A stretch of 64,000 nucleotides of DNA from Deferribacteres bacterium (GCA_020633675.1 JACKDE010000001.1:434001-498000), one strand, 5' to 3'. Positions 15,562-25,188 are shown, numbered from the stretch's first letter. Numbers and translations: made by a program. Notes: a model not told the origin generated them from the sequence alone.

Positions 15562-18500
15562 ATGTTGACCAATATCGTCACCAAGGTTTTTGGGAGTAAA
15601 CACGATCGCGATTTGAAGCGCATTCAGCCAATCGTCGATCAGATCAATGAAATCTATCCAACACTTGAAAAGCTCACCGATGAAGAGCTCAGGCAAAAAA
15701 CAGATGTTTTTAAAACCAAAATCAATGAGGCAACCAGCGAAACCAGAGAAGAAATCGAGAGGTTGGAAGCTGAATTGCGCGCTGATGTTTCCGATACGGA
15801 GGCAACTGATGGCAGCGATGCCAATCAGGATGCATCACCAGACCATGATGCCATACGCGACCGACTCGCTGAACTGGATGATGAAGAGCGCGAGATTATT
15901 TCAGAAGTTCTTGATGAAATTTTGCCGGAAGCATTTGCGGTAGTGAAGGATGCCTGCCGCAGATTGGTGGGCAAAAAATGGAACGTAGCCGATACACCGA
16001 CTTTGTGGGAAATGGTACCATACGATGTTCAGCTCATCGGCGGTATTGTGCTGCATGAAGGCAAAATTGCCGAAATGGCCACTGGCGAAGGCAAGACGCT
16101 GGTCGCAACCTTGCCGCTCTATCTCAATGCTCTCACCGGCAGAGGCGCGCATTTGGTGACCGTCAATGATTACCTTGCCCGGCGCGATTGCGAGTGGATG
16201 GGCAAGGTCTACGAGTTCCTCGGTCTGACCTCTGCTTTTATCACCCATGATATGAACAACGATCAGCGGCGGGATGCGTATCGGGCGGATATCACCTATG
16301 GAACCAACAACGAATTCGGCTTCGATTATTTACGCGACAACATGGCTGTGCGGCTTGATGACAAGGTACAGCGCCGCCATAACTACGCCATCGTCGATGA
16401 AGTCGATTCGGTGCTGATCGATGAGGCGCGCACACCTTTGATTATTTCAGGCCCGGTAGAATCGACTTCAGACGCACAATATCAGGCCATGAAACCACGG
16501 GTGGAAGCATTGGTTCGCGCTCAGACACAGCTTGCCAACCGGCTGGTCAGTGAAGGTGAGAAACTGCTCGAAGAAGGCAATGAAGAAGATGCAGGTATTT
16601 TGCTTCTGCGGGCGACACGCGGCTTTCCCAAGCACAAAAAGCTCACCAAGCTCATGAACGAAGTCGGTGTCAAGCGATTGATCAAGCGCATCGAAAACGA
16701 TTATTTGCGCGACAAGCGTATGCATGAAATCGACGAAGAGCTCTACTATGCAATCGACGAAAAAGGCCATACCATCGATATCACGGATAAAGGCCGCGAA
16801 TACCTCTCGCCAAACGATCCGGAAATGTTTGTGCTGCCGGATTTGAGTGAGCGCACCCATGCGATCGAGCTGGATGAAGAGCTCACATCGGATCAGAAAG
16901 TCGAAGCACGAGAGCAGCTCGATCAGGAATACATGAAAAAAGCTGACAGTCTGCACAGTATTCAACAGTTGCTGCGCGCGTATTCTTTGTATGAAAAAGA
17001 TGTCGAATACGTTGTCAACGATGGCAAAGTGGTGATTGTCGATGAGTTTACCGGACGGTTGATGGCAGGCCGCCGCTATAGTGATGGCTTGCACCAGGCT
17101 CTGGAAGCGAAAGAAGGTGTCAAGATTGAGGGCGAGACCCAAACGCTTGCGACCATCACCCTGCAAAATTATTTTCGCATGTATGATAAGCTTGCAGGGA
17201 TGACCGGCACCGCTGAAACAGAATCGTCAGAATTTTGGGAAATTTATAAGCTGGACGTGGTGGTGATTCCGACCAACAAGCCGATTGCTCGTCAGGATTT
17301 TGAAGACAGCATTTACCGGACACGCCGCGAAAAGTACAATGCTGCACTGGATGAAATCGAAGACATGTACCGCCAAAAACGTCCGGTGCTGGTGGGTACG
17401 GTATCCGTTGAAGTGAGTGAAACGCTCAGCCGCATGCTGAAACGCCGCGGTATTCCTCATTCGGTGCTCAATGCGAAATATCACCAAAAAGAAGCGGAGA
17501 TTGTCGCTCGTGCGGGTGAGCCGGGACGTGTTACCATCGCTACCAACATGGCAGGCCGCGGTACCGATATCAAACTCGGCGCCGGTGTCGTGGAAAGCGG
17601 TGGCTTGCACATTATTGGTACCGAGCGCCACGAAGCACGGCGGATCGACCGGCAGTTGCGTGGGCGTAGTGGACGTCAGGGTGATCCAGGCTCATCCCGT
17701 TTTTATATGTCGCTTGAAGACGATTTGATGCGTTTGTTCGGATCGGATCGCATCGCCAATGTCATGGATCGCATGGGATTGGAAGAAGGCGAAGTGATTG
17801 AACACAAAATGGTGACCAAAAGCATTGAGCGTGCCCAAAAGCGAGTGGAAGGGCATAACTTCGATATCCGTAAGCACCTGCTGGAGTACGACAATGTGAT
17901 GAACCAGCAGCGGGAAGTGATCTATGATCGCCGTAACCACGCCCTGCGTGGTGAGAACTTGCGTTCGGAAATCATGGAAATGCTGAGCACCGAAGTTGCG
18001 CACCTTGTCAATGTGCATGCCAACACGGAGACAGGCGGCGAGTGGGACATGGAAACGCTGCGATTCAGCTTTCAAAAAACGTTTCTGTCGGATTGGCCGC
18101 TCACAGAAGAAGATGAAGGCACAATGCCCAGCGATGAAATGAGCGAAAAGCTGGCCAGGTCTGCGGTTGAAGTCTACCGCCGCAAGGAAAGCGTGCTGGG
18201 CAAAGATGTCATGCGAGAATTGGAGCGCATGGTCATTCTGCGTGTCATCGACGAAAAGTGGCGCGACCATTTGTATGAAATGGATCAGCTCAAGGACGGA
18301 ATCGGTCTGCGTGCTTACGGCCAAAAGGATCCGCTTATTGAATACAAGCGCGAAGGCTTCAACCTGTTCGAAGAGATGCTGGATTCATTGAATCGCGATG
18401 TGCTCAAGTTGATTTTCCGTGCACAGGTTCAGCGTCCGGATGCATCTTATTTTGCGCCGCGCCGGCGGCCTGCCCAGGCGCAGATGGTAGCCAGCCATCA

Positions 18501-18666
18501 AAGCTCGACAGGTATGGGATTTCAAGGTCAGCCGCAAGCGCCTTCACAGCAGCAGGCTGGCAAAAAGCAGCCAGTCAAATTGGACCAAAAAGTGGGCAGA
18601 AATGATCCGTGCCCATGCGGGTCCGGTAAAAAGTACAAAAAGTGCCATGGACAGGTTGAGGCATAG
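15562..18666 (+). CDS. secA: Preprotein translocase ATPase SecA
   Basis: Motor ATPase of the Sec system, 1034 residues, longer than the roughly 900 of E. coli SecA. Seen: Walker A region MATGEGKTLVATLPLYLNAL, VNDYLARRDCEWM, DEAD-like VDEVDSVLIDEARTPLIISG, helicase block TNMAGRGTDIKLG, ERHEARRIDRQLRGRSGRQGD, and the C-terminal zinc motif GRNDPCPCGSGKKYKKCHG. An acidic, low-complexity insert lies at about residues 75-110 (DVSDTEATDGSDANQD...) and another insert follows the nucleotide-binding part near residues 310-390; such inserts are known in Bacteroidota/Chlorobiota-type SecA. Start ATG 15562 with AAGGAG at 15544-15549 (gap 12); TTG 15553 would sit too close to it. Confidence 0.97.
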   Translation: MLTNIVTKVFGSKHDRDLKRIQPIVDQINEIYPTLEKLTDEELRQKTDVFKTKINEATSETREEIERLEAELRADVSDTEATDGSDANQDASPDHDAIRDRLAELDDEEREIISEVLDEILPEAFAVVKDACRRLVGKKWNVADTPTLWEMVPYDVQLIGGIVLHEGKIAEMATGEGKTLVATLPLYLNALTGRGAHLVTVNDYLARRDCEWMGKVYEFLGLTSAFITHDMNNDQRRDAYRADITYGTNNEFGFDYLRDNMAVRLDDKVQRRHNYAIVDEVDSVLIDEARTPLIISGPVESTSDAQYQAMKPRVEALVRAQTQLANRLVSEGEKLLEEGNEEDAGILLLRATRGFPKHKKLTKLMNEVGVKRLIKRIENDYLRDKRMHEIDEELYYAIDEKGHTIDITDKGREYLSPNDPEMFVLPDLSERTHAIELDEELTSDQKVEAREQLDQEYMKKADSLHSIQQLLRAYSLYEKDVEYVVNDGKVVIVDEFTGRLMAGRRYSDGLHQALEAKEGVKIEGETQTLATITLQNYFRMYDKLAGMTGTAETESSEFWEIYKLDVVVIPTNKPIARQDFEDSIYRTRREKYNAALDEIEDMYRQKRPVLVGTVSVEVSETLSRMLKRRGIPHSVLNAKYHQKEAEIVARAGEPGRVTIATNMAGRGTDIKLGAGVVESGGLHIIGTERHEARRIDRQLRGRSGRQGDPGSSRFYMSLEDDLMRLFGSDRIANVMDRMGLEEGEVIEHKMVTKSIERAQKRVEGHNFDIRKHLLEYDNVMNQQREVIYDRRNHALRGENLRSEIMEMLSTEVAHLVNVHANTETGGEWDMETLRFSFQKTFLSDWPLTEEDEGTMPSDEMSEKLARSAVEVYRRKESVLGKDVMRELERMVILRVIDEKWRDHLYEMDQLKDGIGLRAYGQKDPLIEYKREGFNLFEEMLDSLNRDVLKLIFRAQVQRPDASYFAPRRRPAQAQMVASHQSSTGMGFQGQPQAPSQQQAGKKQPVKLDQKVGRNDPCPCGSGKKYKKCHGQVEA

Positions 18667-18986
18667 CCAACGGCTATACCTTGTTTACCGCTGTTGCACG
18701 CACGAATAACTTGTCAAAATTGGATGGTGTGCATCACGATTTTGCGCAATTTGAATCTTATCGGATACAGCAATTTATAGAGCATCATGTTGCCCATCAG
18801 AATGCAGAAGGCCCGTTTTGGTAGCTGAAGTGCTCTTGGTAATTCTAATAAAAACAGTGTCACAAGGCGAGTCGTGACAATAATTTATTTTTTTTGCGCC
18901 TTTGGAAAGCTTGAAAATAGCTTGATTTTGCACGAGATTTTATTAGATTGCGTCGCAAAGGAGTCGAGATGAAAGCGAGGTAGTAA
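18667..18986. other. Gene-free interval between secA and the smg-like gene
   Basis: About 320 bp without a supportable gene. AT content rises toward the right. A weak promoter-like pair TTGATT (18922-18927) and TAGATT (18944-18949), 16 bp apart, lies before the next gene, and GAGG precedes its ATG. No terminator hairpin followed by a T-run was found. Confidence 0.35.
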
Positions 18987-19454
18987 ATGAATGAACGGGT
19001 CGTCGAAATACTGGTTTTTATCATGAACCAGATTCGAGGAAACAAAGCGAATTTGTCAAAACTGGACCTGATCTCCAGAGATTTGCTCAGCAAAGGCTAT
19101 TCGCAAAATGAAATCAGTTCGGCCTTTTCATGGCTTTTTGAAAAAATCCGTAATAACTTTGAAGAAATTCTCACCAACACAGAAGAGAGCCATGAGTTTT
19201 CATTCCGCATCTTGCACGACCTCGAGACGATGATTATTAGCCCGCAAGCTTTTGGCTATTTGCTGCAGCTAAAAGAATTGGGCATTTTTGATGATTTGGA
19301 TATCGAGCAAGCAATCGAGCGTGCGATGCTGCTGGGTACTGGTACGATTGATTCGGAAGAGATGAAAGCGATCGCCGCGTATATTTTAGCGCAGCAAAGC
19401 AGCGGCGGCAATGGAAGCTACTTCGTCGAAAACAACTCGCCGCTCGTTCACTAA
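18987..19454 (+). CDS. Smg/DUF494 family protein
   Basis: 155-residue acidic, helical protein. Seen: MNERVVEILVFIMNQIRGN, LDLISRDLLSKGYSQNEISSAFSWL, RILHDLETMIISPQAFGYLLQLKELGIFDDLDIEQAIERAML, matching the Smg family, which typically lies next to topA (and dprA) as here, 11 bp upstream of topA. Function is not established; in gamma-proteobacteria smg is part of the smf/topA neighbourhood. Genomic position is the best support beyond sequence similarity. Confidence 0.82.
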   Translation: MNERVVEILVFIMNQIRGNKANLSKLDLISRDLLSKGYSQNEISSAFSWLFEKIRNNFEEILTNTEESHEFSFRILHDLETMIISPQAFGYLLQLKELGIFDDLDIEQAIERAMLLGTGTIDSEEMKAIAAYILAQQSSGGNGSYFVENNSPLVH

Positions 19455-19465
19455 ATAGGTTAATT

Positions 19466-21721
19466 ATGGCAAAAAATCTGATTATAGTTGAGTCTGAAGC
19501 AAAAACCAAAACAATTAGCAAGTTTCTTGGCAAAAATTTTCTCGTCCGGTCTTCTGTCGGGCATATTAAAGATTTACCCAAACAGCGGCTTGGTGTTGAT
19601 GTCGATGGCAACTTTTCACCGGAATACATCACCATTCGTGGCAAAGCCAAAGTTATCAATGCGTTGCGCAAAGCTGCACAGTCATCGGAGACCGTTTTTC
19701 TGGCGACTGACCCTGACCGTGAAGGCGAGGCCATCGCTTCCCACCTCGCAGAAGAGATTACCAACAAAAACAATAAAGTCCAGCGCGTGATGTTTAACGA
19801 GATCACCGAGCGCGCGGTGAAATCTGCTTTGGAGAGACCGACTGATATCAATGTTTCCAAAGTCGACGCACAAAAAGCGCGCCGGGTAGTCGACCGACTG
19901 GTTGGTTATCAGGTCAGTCCGATCTTGTGGCGTACCATTTATCGCGGTCTCAGTGCTGGCCGGGTGCAATCCGTTGCGTTGCGATTGATCAGTGAGCGCG
20001 AAAACGAAATTGAGGCGTTTAAGGCTGAAGAATATTGGTCGATTTCGGCGCGGGTTCAAAAGCCCGAGAGCGATACCTTTGTAACCAAACTCTTTAAAAT
20101 CGATGATCAAAAACCTGCGATTCAGAATGAGAATGAGGCGCAGAAGCACACCGACGCCATTAAGGCGCAGGATTTTATCGTCAAGGATATTATCAAGAAG
20201 CCGGTTGTTCGTCAACCGAGCCCGCCGTTTACGACCAGCACCCTGCAGCAGGAAGCTGCCCGTCGACTCGGCTACACTGCCAAACGCATTATGATGATTG
20301 CCCAGCAACTCTATGAAGGCATTGAGCTTGGCAAGGAAGGCAGCGTTGGCCTGATCACCTATATGCGTACCGACTCGACACGCATTGCTGGCGAGGCGAT
20401 TGATGAGGTCAGACAGTTCATCGGCGAAAGCTTTGGCAAGCAAAACCTGCCTAATAAGCCCAGAACATTCAAAGTGAAATCGTCTGCGCAAGATGCACAC
20501 GAGGCAATCCGGCCCACATCAGTTGCATACCAACCGGAAAAAATCAAACGTTACCTGACCAGCGAACAATTCAAATTGTATGATCTGATCTGGAAACGTT
20601 TTGTTGCCTGTCAAATGGCATCGGCTAAGCTTGAGCAGACTATCGTTGAAATCTCGGCCGGGCAGAAGTATCTTTTCCGCACTACCGGATCGATTGTCGT
20701 GTTCAGCGGATTTTTGCAGCTCTATGAAGATAGCAAAGAAGAAAGCGATGATGCGAATAATAGCGCGGATGGCGTGTTGATCCCGGCTGATTTGCAGAAA
20801 AACGATGCTTTGAGTTTGCTTGAATTGTTGCCGCAACAGCACTTCACCAAGCCCCCGGCCCGCTACAGCGAAAGCAGTTTGGTCAAGGAACTGGACGCGC
20901 TCGCTATCGGCAGACCGAGCACCTATGCGATGATTATTTCGACGCTGTTGGCGCGAAAATATATCGAAAAAAACAAACGGCAACTGGTGCCGACCGAGCT
21001 TGGCCGGACCGTTTGCAAAATTTTGGTGCAAAATTTTCCGGAGATTTTCAACGTCAAATTCACGGCTTTCATGGAAGAAGAGCTGGATAAGGTTGAATCT
21101 GGCCAGAAAAATTTTGACCAGGTCGTCAGTGAGTTTTACAAACCTTTTCATACTGCAGTAAAATCGACCGAACAGAAACGCGACGTCATCAAGGAAGACC
21201 TGCAAAAAGAAGCTGGCGAAGTGTGTCCCAAATGCGGAAAGCCACTGATCATTCGCTGGGGCCGCAATGGCCAGTTTATGGCTTGCTCTGGCTACCCGGA
21301 CTGTCGCCACACGCAGCCGCTTGAAAAGGAAGATGTGACAACCGATGAAAAATGCGAAAAATGCGGTCGTGATATGGTTGTCAAAACCGGGCGTTTCGGC
21401 AAGTTTTTAGCATGCAGTGGCTACCCTGATTGCAAAAATACGGCCCCGTTTACCATGGGCATAGATTGCCCAAATGATGGCTGTGATGGCAAGTTGGTTG
21501 AACGGAAGTCGAAACGCGGCAAAACATTTTACGGCTGCAGTAATTATCCCAAATGCGACTTCGCATCATGGAACAAACCTGTCGCCCAGGCGTGCCCAAA
21601 TTGTGGCAACAATTATCTGGAAGAACGCTATAACCAGTCCCGAGGAAATTTTCTGGCTTGTCCGCAATGCAAAGCCCAATTTCAAAAAGAAGAAGGCGAA
21701 AATGTCGTCGTTGCTGATTAG
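19466..21721 (+). CDS. topA: DNA topoisomerase I
   Basis: Type IA topoisomerase that relaxes negatively supercoiled DNA; 751 residues. Seen: Toprim start LIIVESEAKTKTISKFLG, TDPDREGEAIASHLAEEI, the DAQKARRVVDRLVGYQVSPILW block, active-site tyrosine in GLITYMRTDSTRI, AHEAIRPT, and ALAIGRPSTYAMIISTL. The C-terminus has four zinc-finger modules: CPKCGKPLII...CSGYPDC, CEKCGRDMVV...CSGYPDC, CPNDGCDGKL...CSNYPKC and CPNCGNNYL...CPQC. The last 20 bp overlap the recombinase gene start. Confidence 0.97.
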   Translation: MAKNLIIVESEAKTKTISKFLGKNFLVRSSVGHIKDLPKQRLGVDVDGNFSPEYITIRGKAKVINALRKAAQSSETVFLATDPDREGEAIASHLAEEITNKNNKVQRVMFNEITERAVKSALERPTDINVSKVDAQKARRVVDRLVGYQVSPILWRTIYRGLSAGRVQSVALRLISERENEIEAFKAEEYWSISARVQKPESDTFVTKLFKIDDQKPAIQNENEAQKHTDAIKAQDFIVKDIIKKPVVRQPSPPFTTSTLQQEAARRLGYTAKRIMMIAQQLYEGIELGKEGSVGLITYMRTDSTRIAGEAIDEVRQFIGESFGKQNLPNKPRTFKVKSSAQDAHEAIRPTSVAYQPEKIKRYLTSEQFKLYDLIWKRFVACQMASAKLEQTIVEISAGQKYLFRTTGSIVVFSGFLQLYEDSKEESDDANNSADGVLIPADLQKNDALSLLELLPQQHFTKPPARYSESSLVKELDALAIGRPSTYAMIISTLLARKYIEKNKRQLVPTELGRTVCKILVQNFPEIFNVKFTAFMEEELDKVESGQKNFDQVVSEFYKPFHTAVKSTEQKRDVIKEDLQKEAGEVCPKCGKPLIIRWGRNGQFMACSGYPDCRHTQPLEKEDVTTDEKCEKCGRDMVVKTGRFGKFLACSGYPDCKNTAPFTMGIDCPNDGCDGKLVERKSKRGKTFYGCSNYPKCDFASWNKPVAQACPNCGNNYLEERYNQSRGNFLACPQCKAQFQKEEGENVVVAD

Positions 21722-22637
21722 CGACCTTGCTGCTAAAATTTCTCCATTTCTGGATTATTTGGCTTCACAGCGAAAAGCCTCACCCCTCACGATTGCAACC
21801 TACAAGCAGGATTTACAGCAATTTGTGCATTTCACCGAGGAGGCAGCGCCGAACGCGTCTGTCTCGCGGTTGCAGGTCCGCCAATTTTTGGCCGCCCTAT
21901 CGTCGCACAACTATCAGCCTGCGACAATGAATCGTAAGCTGGCCTCTCTGCGTTCTTTTTTTAAGTTTTTGGTCGCAAGCGAAATGATTGATCACAATCC
22001 CGCTGCGAATATCAGTTTTCTCAAAAAGGCACGCACTCTTCCCAAGATTCTGAGCTTAACTCAGATTCAGCAACTCCAAAACTATATCGAAAAACTGCAG
22101 CAACCTGCTGATATCCGCGATGGTGTCATCGTGCTGCTCTTTTATGCGACGGGTATGCGACTGCGTGAGCTGACTTTTCTCAAAATTGCTGATCTGAACC
22201 TGCACTCACAGGTCATTCGGGTGCATGGCAAGGGTGGACGAGTGCGAATGGCGCCGATTACCAAAACGATTGAAAAATCGCTTAAAAGATGGTTGACTAT
22301 ACGAGCGCAGTGGCTTGGCCTTCTGAAGAGAAATCATCAGGTTGAAACTGTGTTTATTGATGAACAAGGCAAATCCCTGGGACTCGCAAAAATTTCGACA
22401 ATTGTCAACAGGCTGCTGTCGACGGTATCGGAGAAAGGCAAGACCAATCCGCACATTCTTCGACACAGTTTTGCTACCCATCTCATTGACTCCGGCGCGG
22501 ATTTGGTTGCTGTTAAGGATTTGCTTGGTCACAGAAGTCTGTCCACTACGCAAATTTACACTCATGTTACACCGGGGCGGCTGCGAGGCACCTACATGCA
22601 AGCGCATCCTCGCGCAAAAAGCCGCAAGGAGAAATAG
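21702..22637 (+). CDS. Site-specific tyrosine recombinase XerC/XerD
   Basis: Chromosome-dimer-resolution type recombinase, 311 residues. Seen: SAM-like N-terminal DNA-binding domain (FLDYLASQRKASPLTIATYKQDL, LASLRSFFKFLV), then the catalytic domain with Arg in YATGMRLRELTFLKIADL, Lys in VHGKGGRVRMAPI, HILRHSFATHLIDSGADL (H-x-x-R), GHRSLSTTQIYTHV with His and nucleophilic Tyr. ATG 21702 chosen because it gives the normal family length and conserved N-terminus; the frame continues further upstream inside topA but that part does not look like Xer. The arrangement topA-xer is common, so this is probably the housekeeping enzyme rather than an integrase of a mobile element. Confidence 0.93.
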   Translation: MSSLLISDLAAKISPFLDYLASQRKASPLTIATYKQDLQQFVHFTEEAAPNASVSRLQVRQFLAALSSHNYQPATMNRKLASLRSFFKFLVASEMIDHNPAANISFLKKARTLPKILSLTQIQQLQNYIEKLQQPADIRDGVIVLLFYATGMRLRELTFLKIADLNLHSQVIRVHGKGGRVRMAPITKTIEKSLKRWLTIRAQWLGLLKRNHQVETVFIDEQGKSLGLAKISTIVNRLLSTVSEKGKTNPHILRHSFATHLIDSGADLVAVKDLLGHRSLSTTQIYTHVTPGRLRGTYMQAHPRAKSRKEK

Positions 22638-22638
22638 A

Positions 22639-22658
22639 GCAAAAGGATTCCCTTTTGC
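22639..22658 (+). terminator. Short hairpin after xer
   Basis: GCAAAAGG (22639-22646) and CCTTTTGC (22651-22658) form a perfect 8-bp stem with a 4-nt loop, one base after the stop of the recombinase gene. No T-run follows, so termination would be weak; it may instead separate translation of the two genes. Confidence 0.4.
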
Positions 22659-22694
22659 GAATCGCACATAAATTCTTTGTAAAGGAGGTTCTTT

Positions 22695-23051
22695 ATGCGC
22701 ACTTCATTCACTGCAAGGCACTTTAAAGCTCCCGCGAAACTGAAAGCCTTTGCTGAAGAAGAAGTTCAACGACTTAGCAAGTACCACGACGGCATTCTGG
22801 AGTGTGAAATCGTACTGGATTTTGTCAAACAGTTGCATAAGCAGCAAACGCAAATTGCTGAAATTAATATCAGCTTACAGGGGCAAAAATTGTCTGCAAC
22901 AGAGAAGAGCGAAGACCTGCGCAAATCGATCACCCTGGCCGTTGACAAGCTGGAAAAACAGCTAAAAAAACACAAAACCAAAATCACTAAAAAAGTGAAA
23001 ACCAAACCGGAAGATTTTGAAAATAGTTTGGCTGAAGAAGTCGAAGCCTGA
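22695..23051 (+). CDS. hpf: Ribosome hibernation promoting factor (short HPF/RaiA family)
   Basis: 118-residue ribosome-associated inhibitor that binds the 30S decoding centre in stationary phase. Seen: MRTSFTARHFKAPAKLKAFAEEEVQRLSKYHDGILECEIVLDF, beta-alpha-beta-beta-beta-alpha pattern, QIAEINISLQGQKLSATEKSEDLRKSITLAVDKLEKQLKKHKTK, the basic helix 2 of the family. It lacks the C-terminal dimerisation domain of long HPF. Excellent ribosome-binding site AAAGGAGG at 22681-22688. It precedes hprK, an order also seen in many Bacteroidota/Chlorobiota-like genomes and similar to the rpoN-hpf-pts order in proteobacteria. Confidence 0.9.
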   Translation: MRTSFTARHFKAPAKLKAFAEEEVQRLSKYHDGILECEIVLDFVKQLHKQQTQIAEINISLQGQKLSATEKSEDLRKSITLAVDKLEKQLKKHKTKITKKVKTKPEDFENSLAEEVEA

Positions 23052-23064
23052 TTTTTAAACAGGA

Positions 23065-23186
23065 ATGGGGCTGCACTAAAGGTATTTTTTTTCGACCGCT
23101 TCCGCATTGCGAATGTCACGCTGAAAGGTATGGCCGTTGCAAAGCACTGCGGCGAAAGAGAAAAAGTTGATTTGGCGCAGCCCCAT
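23065..23186 (+). promoter_or_regulatory. Inverted repeat enclosing the hprK leader
   Basis: AATGGGGCTGCACTAAA beginning at 23064 is complementary, with two mismatches, to the region ending at 23187; the inner perfect match is ATGGGGCTGC (23065-23074) with GCAGCCCCAT (23177-23186). The two arms enclose about 100 nt and end 31 bp before the hprK start. It may be an RNA stem or the ends of a miniature element. Confidence 0.4.
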
Positions 23187-23217
23187 TTGCTTTTTGACCA
23201 TTTTAGGAATTATTCAT

Positions 23218-24246
23218 GTGCATAAGTTAAATGTTAAAACGCTTTATGAAGACACAAACGACCGGCTGCGGCTGGAAATTGTGAACAACAAAGCAAGTTT
23301 TACACGTGCCATCAGCGAAGGGGATCTGCATCGCCCAGGGCTGGCGCTTACCGGATATGTGAAGGTTTTTACCTATCAGCGTGTACAGGTTTTTGGAAAC
23401 ACGGAAATGGGCTTCCTGCGGGACCTCGACAAGGCGACGCGTCGCAAGGCATTGGAGACTGTACTCAGCTTCGAATTGCCTTGCATTATCGTGACCGAAA
23501 GCAATGAAATCCCCGAAGAAATGCTCGAATTAGCGAACCTGCATAAAATCACCATTTTTAGAACCCAGCTTTCTACCACTCAATTGATGCACTTGTTGAG
23601 CGACTATATGGACAGCAGGTTCGCGCCATCCATCACTGTGCACGGTAGTTTGGTGGATGTGTTCGGCATGGGCGTGCTTTTTACCGGCCGGTCTGGCATC
23701 GGCAAGAGCGAGATTGCACTTGATTTGGTCGAACGTGGTCATCGTTTGGTAGCGGACGATGTTGTTAACATTACCTGCCATGCGGGTGAAGTTCTAATTG
23801 GACGCGGCAGCGAATTGCTGCAACACCATATGGAAATTCGCGGACTCGGCATTATCGATGTGCGAAATATTTTTGGCGTAAACTCTGTACGGGTACAGAA
23901 ACGCATTGAAGTGGAAGTCCACCTGGCGGAATGGGACGATGCCGAAGAATATGAACGCATTGGATTGGACGAGGATGTGTCGGAGTATCTGGATGTGAAA
24001 ATTCCTGTGGTTCAGTTACCCATTTTCCCAGGCAAAAATATTACCGTTATCGCCGAAGTAATCGCTTTGAATGAGATGCTGAAGGTATACGGGCACAACA
24101 CTGCTCAGCTCTTCAGCGACCGGCTGCTGCGAAAAATTCAGCAGAAAAAAGAGTCCGCGGTAAAAGGCGGCACCATCAAGCGGGACTCGGCGGATCGCAC
24201 AAACCTGACACGCCTCGAGCGATACCTTGAGCGCGATTACGAATGA
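23218..24246 (+). CDS. hprK: HPr kinase/phosphorylase
   Basis: Bifunctional kinase/phosphorylase of HPr-Ser46 in low-GC Gram-positives; in other phyla it often accompanies an incomplete PTS. 342 residues. Seen: N-terminal domain with NKASFTRAISEGDLHRPGLALTGY, then P-loop GRSGIGKSEIALDLVERGHRLVADDVV, the family signature MEIRGLGIIDVRNIFG, and VEVHLAEWDD...ERIGLDE. GTG 23218 is preceded by TAGGA at 23204-23208 and gives the usual length; an upstream in-frame start at 23137 would add a non-conserved extension. No HPr or enzyme I gene is visible in the window. Confidence 0.93.
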   Translation: MHKLNVKTLYEDTNDRLRLEIVNNKASFTRAISEGDLHRPGLALTGYVKVFTYQRVQVFGNTEMGFLRDLDKATRRKALETVLSFELPCIIVTESNEIPEEMLELANLHKITIFRTQLSTTQLMHLLSDYMDSRFAPSITVHGSLVDVFGMGVLFTGRSGIGKSEIALDLVERGHRLVADDVVNITCHAGEVLIGRGSELLQHHMEIRGLGIIDVRNIFGVNSVRVQKRIEVEVHLAEWDDAEEYERIGLDEDVSEYLDVKIPVVQLPIFPGKNITVIAEVIALNEMLKVYGHNTAQLFSDRLLRKIQQKKESAVKGGTIKRDSADRTNLTRLERYLERDYE

Positions 24247-24258
24247 CCTGCGGGATAC

Positions 24259-25188
24259 ATGGATAAAAGCAAATTAGAGTTGAGTGTCGGCATCACCTCA
24301 ATCATCGGCATTGTCATGTTGATATTAGGAGTGCTGTGGGGAAAAGATGTCGGCTTCGCATCAAAACAGCGGCAGGTTTACTTCTCGTTTGCCAACAGTG
24401 GTGGCTTGCGGCCTGGGGATCCGGTTCATATCAATGGTGTGAAAAAAGGCCGCGTGGATGAAATCCTGCTCCGGCAAGATCACGTAATGATCGCTACAAT
24501 GCTGGATGATGATATTACCTTGTTTGATGATACTCATGCACAGATCGGCATGCAGGATTTGATGGGCGGCCACAAAATGGAGATTTCACCAGGTGTGTCC
24601 GGGCAGCCGCTTTTGACCGGCGGCATCGATCATCCTGTCACGGGCTCATCCGTCGTTGGAATTGCTGAGATGTTTGCCGAAGCGTATAGCCTGAAACCAA
24701 AAGTCGATACACTCTTAGTGACCATGCAGAAGTCGATGGCTGAGCTTAGTCAGCTGTTAGACCGCGACAAGTTACGTCAGCCGTTGCATCGGAGCGTTCA
24801 AAATCTGGATGAGGTGAGCACCGAACTCAATCAATTGCTGAGCGAAACAAAGCCCAGGCTGCGTGGCACCCTTACGCATATGCATTCAGTTTCCCAAACA
24901 ATGGATACGCTTTTAACGGCAAACCGCTCGGCAATTCAGAGCAGTTTGGCGGGTTTGGCGCAAGTAACGGCAAAGATGGATACGATGACGACTTCTTTGC
25001 AGGACATGCTATTTGCGATACAAGGAAGGGAAGGCACGGTTGGCAAACTGGTCTATGATGATGCGATTTTTGAGCGTCTCCAGCACACGGTAAGCGGCAT
25101 GGACAGCCTGACCGTCGAGTTACGGCAAAGCCTTGGGAAATACCTGAATGGGGTGGATATTAAGCTCCTGAATTTGATCGACTTCTGA
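24259..25188 (+). CDS. MlaD/MCE family lipid-transport substrate-binding protein
   Basis: Inner-membrane-anchored periplasmic MCE protein of an Mla-like lipid transporter, 309 residues. Seen: a single N-terminal membrane segment (residues 7-28, LSVGITSIIGIVMLILGVLWG), then the MCE domain at about 36-115 (VYFSFANSGGLRPGDPVHINGVKKGRVDEI, ITLFDDTHAQIGMQDLMGGHKMEI), followed by a long helical, probably coiled-coil tail with LDRDKLRQPLHRSVQNLDEVSTEL. It is only 12 bp after hprK. No MlaE or MlaF gene neighbours it, so the permease and ATPase must be elsewhere. Confidence 0.88.
   Translation: MDKSKLELSVGITSIIGIVMLILGVLWGKDVGFASKQRQVYFSFANSGGLRPGDPVHINGVKKGRVDEILLRQDHVMIATMLDDDITLFDDTHAQIGMQDLMGGHKMEISPGVSGQPLLTGGIDHPVTGSSVVGIAEMFAEAYSLKPKVDTLLVTMQKSMAELSQLLDRDKLRQPLHRSVQNLDEVSTELNQLLSETKPRLRGTLTHMHSVSQTMDTLLTANRSAIQSSLAGLAQVTAKMDTMTTSLQDMLFAIQGREGTVGKLVYDDAIFERLQHTVSGMDSLTVELRQSLGKYLNGVDIKLLNLIDF

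Noticed and set aside
21702..22637. Integrase of a mobile element
   Set aside because: Gene overlaps topA and lacks attachment-site repeats or cargo; matches housekeeping XerC/D length and motifs.
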